DNA of 64,000 nucleotides from the NCBI RefSeq assembly GCF_900129325.1, contig NZ_FQUP01000003.1, positions 124,001 through 188,000 on the forward strand, in the 5' to 3' direction. Each line of letters opens with the position of its first letter. The first letter of the stretch is position 1. The notes beneath the pieces are model-generated. The model had not been told where the DNA came from. It saw only the letters and a program-made list of their open reading frames with translations, and searched no databases. The position numbers and the translations under genes were made by a program. This DNA is from Kaistia soli DSM 19436. GTDB lineage: Bacteria > Pseudomonadota > Alphaproteobacteria > Rhizobiales > Kaistiaceae. Of this stretch, positions 58,726 to 64,000 are shown one piece after another.

Positions 58726-58749
58726 GTGAACTGTTAATTAATTGTTCAC
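58726..58749. promoter_or_regulatory. Imperfect palindrome upstream of small ORF
   Basis: A 24-bp dyad: outer arms GTGAAC and GTTCAC around the 8-bp palindrome TTAATTAA, with two mismatched positions in each arm (TG against TT). It sits 24 bp after the moeA stop and 110 bp before the start of the small ORF, in a strongly A+T-rich patch of an otherwise GC-rich window. This is what a dimeric regulator's site looks like; it does not fit the alphaproteobacterial LexA box GTTC-N7-GTTC. Confidence 0.5.
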
Positions 58750-58859
58750 ATTTAATCACTGCGCGCGTACTACTTCTGAGCTACCCGCATCCGCGTCAGT
58801 CGGAACGCGTCTTGCTCTGGGACGTTGATTCTCGATGGTCGAACGCCGGGAGGGAGATC

Positions 58860-59093
58860 ATGGAAAGAACGCCGAACAAGGTTTCGCCCAGTCAGCACAA
58901 TCTCGGCATTGGTTCGAGCCTGGCTGCTGGCGCTCTGATGCTCTGCCATATGAACAGTTCGGGCCTTACTCGCTATGACAATCTCATTGCGGACCTCAAC
59001 CGGCTCAACGCTGCGCCGCCACCGCGTGTTTCACGTCGCAGCGACCGCCCGCAGCGCCTGCATTCGCGCTGGGTCAGCTGGATTTATCGCTGA
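58860..59093 (+). CDS. Small protein, function unknown
   Basis: A 77-codon ORF with ATG preceded by a very strong ribosome-binding site (GGGAGGGAGATC). The protein begins MERTPNKVSPSQHN, has a short hydrophobic stretch (SSLAAGALMLCHM, about 20-32), then a hydrophilic Arg-rich C-terminal half ending RWVSWIYR. I recognise no family. The ribosome-binding site, its own upstream dyad and a downstream terminator-like repeat support a real gene. It occupies the place where lexA follows moeA in relatives. Confidence 0.5.
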   Translation: MERTPNKVSPSQHNLGIGSSLAAGALMLCHMNSSGLTRYDNLIADLNRLNAAPPPRVSRRSDRPQRLHSRWVSWIYR

Positions 59094-59157
59094 ACGGACG
59101 CTCTCAACAACTCCCGTCAGCACCCGCTTGCAGGACTGTCAACCAAAGCTGAGTTCC

Positions 59158-59190
59158 GAAGTCGGCCGAGCGTTAGCCTAGGCCGACTTC
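59158..59190. terminator. Bidirectional terminator-like inverted repeat
   Basis: A perfect 10-bp inverted repeat GAAGTCGGCC / GGCCGACTTC with a 13-base loop, between the convergent small ORF (plus) and the endonuclease/phosphatase-fold gene (minus). Its right arm overlaps the last codons of the latter. The plus-strand flank CTTCTTGT gives only a weak U tract. Confidence 0.6.
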
Positions 59191-59963
59191 TTGTGGATGC
59201 TCGCGCCATGATCACGCGCATCGTTGGCGTGTATATCGATATCGACGACCAGCGGAAGATGATCCGATGCGACGCGCGCAAGCGGCGTCCGCACGACTTC
59301 GACATTTTCAACCTTGGCCCTGCCCCGCAGCCAGACATGGTCGATCCTCAGCGTCGGGAGGCGGCCTGGGAATGTAGGCTTCGCCTTCCGGTCGCCCCAT
59401 TCCTTCTGGACATCGGTGAACTGCGCCGCGAGCCGCCGATAGGGTGACAGCCCGGGCGGCGCATTGAAATCACCGACGAAGACGACCGGATCGTGGCAAT
59501 CGGGATGGCCAAGCCAGTCAGGGCCGAGCAGTGTCGACAGCTGAAGCATCTGCTCGTGCGGCCAGACGCCGAGATGCGTATTGACCACCTGGAGAGCCGC
59601 CCCTCCAACATCGATGGAAGCCCACAGCGCGCCGCGGGGCTCGACCTTGATGCGGTCGTGAAAGCCCGGGAGCGGGCCTGTCCGAACCATCGAGATCGGC
59701 AATGCCGTCAGGATCGCGTCGCCATATCGCTCGGGGCCGACATGGGTCGAGGCATGGAAATGCGCCTCCATGCCAAGCAGCGACGCCAGCGTCCGCGCCT
59801 GATCAATGCTACCCGTGCGCGGCCGACCGACATCGATCTCCTGCAGCGCAACGATATCGGGCTTGCAGCTCGCGATCACATGCGCCACGCGCTCGGGCGA
59901 ATGCTGCTTGTCGGTGCCGATGCAGCTGTGCACGTTGTAGGAGAGGATGCGAAACCGGCTCAT
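59178..59963 (-). CDS. Endonuclease/exonuclease/phosphatase family protein
   Basis: 261 residues from MSRFRILSYNVHS. Conserved motifs of the fold are YNVHSCIG, VALQEID (metal Glu), VVNTHLGVW, VFVGDFNAPPG and the C-terminal ASDHLPLVVDI with the catalytic Asp-His. Members include phosphodiesterases of phospholipids, DNA exonucleases and inositol phosphatases; no substrate can be assigned. There is no signal peptide from this start. It lies 53 bp after no partner gene in the same transcript other than the amidohydrolase that follows it. Confidence 0.87.
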   Translation of the reverse strand: MSRFRILSYNVHSCIGTDKQHSPERVAHVIASCKPDIVALQEIDVGRPRTGSIDQARTLASLLGMEAHFHASTHVGPERYGDAILTALPISMVRTGPLPGFHDRIKVEPRGALWASIDVGGAALQVVNTHLGVWPHEQMLQLSTLLGPDWLGHPDCHDPVVFVGDFNAPPGLSPYRRLAAQFTDVQKEWGDRKAKPTFPGRLPTLRIDHVWLRGRAKVENVEVVRTPLARVASDHLPLVVDIDIHANDARDHGASIHKKSA

Positions 59964-60015
59964 TGATGATCCTTGTTGCCGCCTTGGCAATTCGCACAGC
60001 CCGAGAGCGTTCCCG

Positions 60016-61311
60016 TCAATGGGCGGTCTTCGGCGCGTAGACTGCGGGATTGACGACTGTCGGGCGACCGGGAAGGCTAAGAGCCGCTGTACGGGGTGGC
60101 GTCTCGGCGATGACCGCACCACGGCGAATGACCGTCAGACGCGTGGCCCGCATGCGGATCGCTTCGATCGTGTCGGCAGCCTGCAGGATGACGAAGTCAG
60201 CGTTCTTGCCCGGCGCAATGCCATAGCCGTCAATGCCGAGGATCGCGGCCGGTATTGTCGTGACCGCCTCGAACGCCCAGCGAATGGCTTCGCGGCTCGT
60301 CATCGGCACGGCATGGACAGCCATGCTGGCGACATCCAGCATGTCGGCATGGCCAAGGCCATACCACGGGTCCATGCAGCAATCCTGGCCGAGCGCCACT
60401 GGAATGCCCAGCGCCCGCATCTCGGCGATCCGCGTCAGGCCGCGGCGGCGCGGATAGGTGTCGTGGCGGCCCTGCAAGGTGATGTTGATGAGCGGATTGG
60501 CGATCGCGGCGATGCCGGCCTCGCGCATAAGAGGCAGCAGCTTTGAGACGTAGTAGCTGTCCATCGAATGCATCGAGGTCAGATGGGAGCCAACGGCGCG
60601 TCCACCGAGACCAAGCCGATGCACCTCGGCCGTGAGCGTCTCGATATGGCGCGAGAGCGGGTCATCGCTCTCATCGCAATGGACATCGATCATCAGTCCG
60701 CGCTTCGCAGCGATTTCACAAAGCGCTGTCACCGAGGCTGCGCCGTCGGCCATCGTGCGCTCGAAATGCGGAATTCCGCCGACGACGTCGACACCCATGT
60801 CAAGCGCGCGCTCCAGATTGCGGGCGGCGTTGGGTGAGCGGTAATAGCCATCCTGGGGGAAGGCAACGAGCTGCAGGTCGAGATAGGGCTTCACCTTCTC
60901 CCGCACCTCGAGCAACGCCTCGACGGCAAGCAAGCGATCGTCACAGACATCGACATGTGTGCGCACCGCGAGGAGGCCCTGCGCGACGGCGAGGTCGCAA
61001 TATTTCAGGGCCCGTTCGATGACCGCTTCATGCGTCAGCAGCGGCTTCAACTCGCCCCAGAGCGCGATTCCCTCCAGCAACGTACCCGACTCGTTCATCC
61101 GCGGCAGGCCGAGCGACAAAGTCGCGTCCATATGGAAGTGGCAGTCGATGAAGGGAGGAGAAACGAGATAACCGCGAGCGTCGATGACCCGGCCGGCATC
61201 GGCTGCAATCGACGGCTCGACTGCGCTGATCCGCCCCTTCTCGACGGCGATATCGACCCCCGAGCGTCCGTCCGGAAGTGTCGCGTTCTTGACGATGAGA
61301 TCGAATGCCAT
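60016..61311 (-). CDS. Cytosine-deaminase-like amidohydrolase
   Basis: 431 residues of the CodA type. Metal and substrate residues seen are H58 and H60 (CHFHMD), Q153 (FPQDG), H211 and E214 (HCDESDD), H243 (GSHLTSMHS) and D310. In E. coli CodA the last motif is GHDDVFDPWY; here it is GQDCCMDPWY, so the residue next to the catalytic Asp is Cys and the preceding His is Gln. This second position shapes substrate choice in CodA, so the substrate may not be cytosine. It lies on the minus strand, 52 bp upstream of the phosphatase-fold gene. Confidence 0.82.
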   Translation of the reverse strand: MAFDLIVKNATLPDGRSGVDIAVEKGRISAVEPSIAADAGRVIDARGYLVSPPFIDCHFHMDATLSLGLPRMNESGTLLEGIALWGELKPLLTHEAVIERALKYCDLAVAQGLLAVRTHVDVCDDRLLAVEALLEVREKVKPYLDLQLVAFPQDGYYRSPNAARNLERALDMGVDVVGGIPHFERTMADGAASVTALCEIAAKRGLMIDVHCDESDDPLSRHIETLTAEVHRLGLGGRAVGSHLTSMHSMDSYYVSKLLPLMREAGIAAIANPLINITLQGRHDTYPRRRGLTRIAEMRALGIPVALGQDCCMDPWYGLGHADMLDVASMAVHAVPMTSREAIRWAFEAVTTIPAAILGIDGYGIAPGKNADFVILQAADTIEAIRMRATRLTVIRRGAVIAETPPRTAALSLPGRPTVVNPAVYAPKTAH

Positions 61312-61396
61312 GCATGCCCCGGCTGTGCTGATGCTGATATCCGATCAGGACCAGCGCGGCTTTGCAAGCGCTGCCGCCGTCGCAGCGCCCTTGACG

Positions 61397-61843
61397 CTAC
61401 TGTGGATTATACGGCGCCGTCGTCCCGGCATAGGCGCCGGCAAAGGCAGCGCCTGCATCTGCGCCAAGCGAAGCGGTGACGTCGCTGCCGACCTTCTCCG
61501 CGTCAGCCTTTGGCAGCGTTGCTGCCGCCGTCGCGAGAGCTGCGGCGAGTTGCGCGGCGTCGCTCGCGCCGAGCTTTGGATTGCCGCCGAGCGTCGGATC
61601 GGTCTTGTATTTGCCAAGCATCCGCTCGATCAGGGGCTTGCAGCCAGACTGGCATTCTTCGAGCGCCGCGAGATCATCCTGGAAGGCGAGCGCCGCCATG
61701 TCGGGCGTCGCATTCATGTCCAGTTTCTTTTCCATCTGCTGCATCTGCTGATCGGTCGATTGCGCCAGGGCGATCCCCGACGCAGTCGTGACAGCAAAAC
61801 CAGCGATGGCCATCAGCGCCGCAATTCTCAGCTTCGACGACAT
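61397..61843 (-). CDS. Small secreted protein, function unknown
   Basis: 148 residues. A signal peptide ends at GIALA before QSTDQQ (about residue 27). The mature part starts with a Gln/Met/Lys-rich helix (DQQMQQMEKKLDMN), has two cysteines four residues apart (ECQSGC), and ends in an Ala-rich helical half with a Tyr/Pro tail. I recognise no domain. It begins 31 bp after the end of the RND pump gene on the same strand and is likely co-transcribed with it. Confidence 0.65.
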   Translation of the reverse strand: MSSKLRIAALMAIAGFAVTTASGIALAQSTDQQMQQMEKKLDMNATPDMAALAFQDDLAALEECQSGCKPLIERMLGKYKTDPTLGGNPKLGASDAAQLAAALATAAATLPKADAEKVGSDVTASLGADAGAAFAGAYAGTTAPYNPQ

Positions 61844-61874
61844 GTCTTCTCCCCCAGCGACCGTGCGTTGCCGA

Positions 61875-64000
61875 TCAATCGGCCGTCATCGCCGGCACAT
61901 TTGGCGCGACGGCAGGCTTCTTGCTCTTCCCCCGCTCCTCAAGGCGCTGCAGCACCGTGAAGAAGGACGGCACGAACAGGACCGCGAGGCAGGTCGAGGC
62001 GAGCATGCCACTAACGACGGCGATGCCGATCGAGGCACGCGAGCTGGCACCGGCGCCGGTCGCGAAGACCAGCGGCAGCACGCCGAGGATGAAGGCAAAC
62101 GAGGTCATCAGGATCGGGCGGAAGCGAAGCCGAGCCGCCTCGACCGCCGCCTCGGCGATCTCCATTCCTTCCGCTCGCTTTTCGCGCGCATATTCGACGA
62201 TCAGAATCGCGTTTTTGGCCGCCAGCGCGATCAATAGGATGATGCCGATCTGCGTATAGAGATTGTTGGCGAGGCCGAGCGAGGTCAGGGCCGCGACCGT
62301 GCCGAGCAGAGCCAGCGGCACCGCCAGAATGACCGAGAGCGGCTGGATCCAGCTCTCATACTGACCGGCCAGCACGAAATAGACGAGCACGACCGCAAGC
62401 GCGAAGACGAAGTAGATGTCGTTGCCGACGATTTCTTCCTGGTACGACATCGCCGTCCAGGCATAGCCATAGCCCGGCGGCAGCGTTTCGTTCGCAATCT
62501 GCCCCATCAATTGCATCGCCTGGCCCGAGCTGAAGCCCGCGGCGGGGCCGCCGGCCAGCGTCGCCGCCGGATAGAGATTGTAGAGGGTGATCAGCGGCGG
62601 ACCGTCGCTGTTTTCGAACGAGATCAGGGTGCCAAGCGGCACCATATCGCCGGTCTTCGTCTTCACCTTCAGATTCAGGATGTCCTTCGGCTCGATGCGG
62701 CTCTCGGGCGAGGCCTGCACATAGACCTGGAAGACATTGTTGAACTTCGTGAACTGATTGACATAGGTCGAACCGAGATAGGCCTCGATCGTCGAGAACA
62801 CCTGGCCGACCGTGACACCCAGCGTCTCCGCCAGGATGCGGTTGATCTTGAGCGTGAACTGCGGCGTGGTCGCGCTGAAGCTCGAATTGACGCGCTGCAG
62901 GCCCGTCTGCGTCGCGGCATTGGCTTCCACCTGGCTGACAGCCGCCTGAAGCTTGTGGAAGTCCGAGCTGCCGTCCTTGACCAGAATCTCCATCGTGAAG
63001 CCACCGGTGCTGCCGATGCCCTGAATGGGCGGGGGCACGATCACGAAGGCGGTGGCGTCGGACAGCTTGTTGAGCGACGCCGAGAGATTCTCGTAGATAG
63101 CGCGCAGGTTTTCGGCCTTGCCGCGCACCGACCAGTCCTTGAACATGACATAGACGGCGCCGGCATTGAACAAGGTCGCAGAATTGTCGAGCACCGATAT
63201 GCCGGTGATGCCGATTGCGCTGGCGACGCCGGGCGTCTTCAGCGCGATGTCGGTGGCTTCCTGTACGACACGATCCGTCCGCTGCAGCGAGGCGCCCTCG
63301 GGCAATTGTACCGAGATGACGACATAGCCCTGGTCTTCATTGGGCAGGAACGCAGTCGGGATTCGGCTCAGCCCCCAGAAGGCAACGCCGACCAGAATGA
63401 CAGCGACGAGCAGCATCAGATAGCTGACCTTCACCATGTGGCGGATCAGCCCGGCATAGTGACGCTCGCACCAGTCATAGACATGGTTGAAGCCGCGGAA
63501 GAAGAAGTTCTTCTTTTCAGGCGGTGTCGGCGCCCGCAGCCAGAGCGCGCACTGCGTCGGCTTCAGCGTCATGGCGTTAATCGCGGAGATGAACGCCGTC
63601 GCCGCGATCACCAGCGCGAATTGCTGGTACATCTGGCCGGTCAGGCCCGGCAGGGCTGCTGAGGGCAGAAACACGGCCATGAGCACGAGCGTGATGCCGA
63701 TGATCGGGCCGAACAGCTCGCTCATCGCCTTCACAGCCGCCTCGCGGCCGGTCATCCCGGCCTCCATATGACGTGAAACGCCTTCGACGATCACGATGGC
63801 GTCGTCGACGACGATACCGATCGCCAGGATGATGGCGAACAGGGTGGCCGTATTGACCGTGAAACCAAGCGCCGCCATGGCGGCGAAGGCGCCGATGATC
63901 GTCACGGGCACGGTTGTCGCCGGCACCAGCATGGCGCGCCAATCCTGCAGGAACAGCAGGATGACGATGAGGACCAGGATGGCCGCCTCGAACAGCGTCT
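61875..64000 (-). CDS. RND multidrug efflux pump permease, HAE1 family (5' end beyond window)
   Basis: About 707 C-terminal residues of an expected 1,030 to 1,060; the open frame continues through position 64000, so the N-terminal third is outside. The internal Met at 63932 is not the start, since the preceding codons read TLFEAAILVLIVILLFLQDWRA in pieces typical of the family. The proton-relay pair is in GIVVDDAIVIVEGV. Further HAE1 features are FLPNEDQGYVVISVQLP, the second-repeat porter region and the C-terminal helices with AKNAILIVEYAREKR. The trimer exports drugs with an adaptor and TolC-like channel not visible here. The small secreted protein gene follows it. Confidence 0.95.
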   Translation of the reverse strand, partial: TLFEAAILVLIVILLFLQDWRAMLVPATTVPVTIIGAFAAMAALGFTVNTATLFAIILAIGIVVDDAIVIVEGVSRHMEAGMTGREAAVKAMSELFGPIIGITLVLMAVFLPSAALPGLTGQMYQQFALVIAATAFISAINAMTLKPTQCALWLRAPTPPEKKNFFFRGFNHVYDWCERHYAGLIRHMVKVSYLMLLVAVILVGVAFWGLSRIPTAFLPNEDQGYVVISVQLPEGASLQRTDRVVQEATDIALKTPGVASAIGITGISVLDNSATLFNAGAVYVMFKDWSVRGKAENLRAIYENLSASLNKLSDATAFVIVPPPIQGIGSTGGFTMEILVKDGSSDFHKLQAAVSQVEANAATQTGLQRVNSSFSATTPQFTLKINRILAETLGVTVGQVFSTIEAYLGSTYVNQFTKFNNVFQVYVQASPESRIEPKDILNLKVKTKTGDMVPLGTLISFENSDGPPLITLYNLYPAATLAGGPAAGFSSGQAMQLMGQIANETLPPGYGYAWTAMSYQEEIVGNDIYFVFALAVVLVYFVLAGQYESWIQPLSVILAVPLALLGTVAALTSLGLANNLYTQIGIILLIALAAKNAILIVEYAREKRAEGMEIAEAAVEAARLRFRPILMTSFAFILGVLPLVFATGAGASSRASIGIAVVSGMLASTCLAVLFVPSFFTVLQRLEERGKSKKPAVAPNVPAMTAD

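Noticed and set aside
58726-58859. LexA (SOS) box in the promoter of the small ORF
   Set aside because: The alphaproteobacterial direct repeat GTTC-N7-GTTC is absent; the GTTC present is part of an inverted repeat.

Overview
The window is a gene-dense, GC-rich stretch of a bacterial chromosome. It most likely comes from an alphaproteobacterium of the order Hyphomicrobiales (Rhizobiales). The evidence is conserved gene order: tpiA-secG-pyrG with ppiD divergent, trpG-trpD-trpC followed by moaC-moeA, recJ-glpX-hom-alaC, a metY preceded by a CoA-binding protein gene, a class I phaC, and a CtrA-type site. trpE and trpG are separate genes, not the fused trpE(G) known from Rhizobiaceae, so the source is probably another family; I cannot name the genus. 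I see no rRNA, tRNA, CRISPR array, IS element, prophage or plasmid gene. Almost all of it reads as stable core chromosome.

Layout. 0-2.3 kb: HAD phosphatase and a TPP-dependent enzyme of the acetolactate synthase type (minus strand). 2.4-8.7 kb: EamA exporter, then recJ, glpX, hom and alaC (minus). 8.8-13.3 kb: small lipoprotein, phaC and a large membrane glycosyltransferase-like protein. 13.5-16.1 kb: chloroperoxidase-type hydrolase, divergent GlxA-type regulator, and gfa. 16.2-18.2 kb: rplM-rpsI and argC. 18.5-22.7 kb: VOC protein with secreted SH3-like protein, TetR-SMR efflux pair with a perfect operator-like palindrome, CoA-binding protein, metY. 22.7-27.8 kb: flavoprotein, RsuA-type pseudouridine synthase, RsmC-like methyltransferase and divergent recG. 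27.8-35.7 kb: CLC channel, DUF502 protein, glmU-glmS, ccdA and a PfkB sugar kinase. 35.7-38.9 kb: a MacAB-like three-gene efflux operon. 39.1-41.5 kb: msrQ and an amidohydrolase. 41.6-44.5 kb: epmB-epmA divergent from efp, i.e. EF-P with its lysylation enzymes. 44.7-50.2 kb: GGDEF-EAL protein, methyltransferase, pyrG, secG, tpiA. 50.4-58.7 kb: ppiD, a trp leader, trpE, trpG, trpD, trpC, a GNAT gene, moaC, moeA. 58.9-64 kb: a small ORF where lexA is normally found, a nuclease/phosphatase-fold protein, a cytosine-deaminase-like amidohydrolase, a small secreted protein and the C-terminal two thirds of an RND pump cut by the window edge.

Functionally the window combines amino-acid synthesis (Trp, Met/Thr, Arg), envelope precursors (GlmS/GlmU), translation (L13, S9, EF-P and its modification, two RNA modification enzymes), DNA repair (RecJ, RecG), storage polymer (PhaC), c-di-GMP signalling and several efflux systems.

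I found no clearly new multi-gene system. The best leads are regulatory or active-site details: a Trp-rich leader ORF with competing hairpins before trpE, a consensus CtrA site between the likely -35 and -10 of the GGDEF-EAL gene, loss of lexA from its usual place, and an altered active-site motif in the cytosine-deaminase-like protein.
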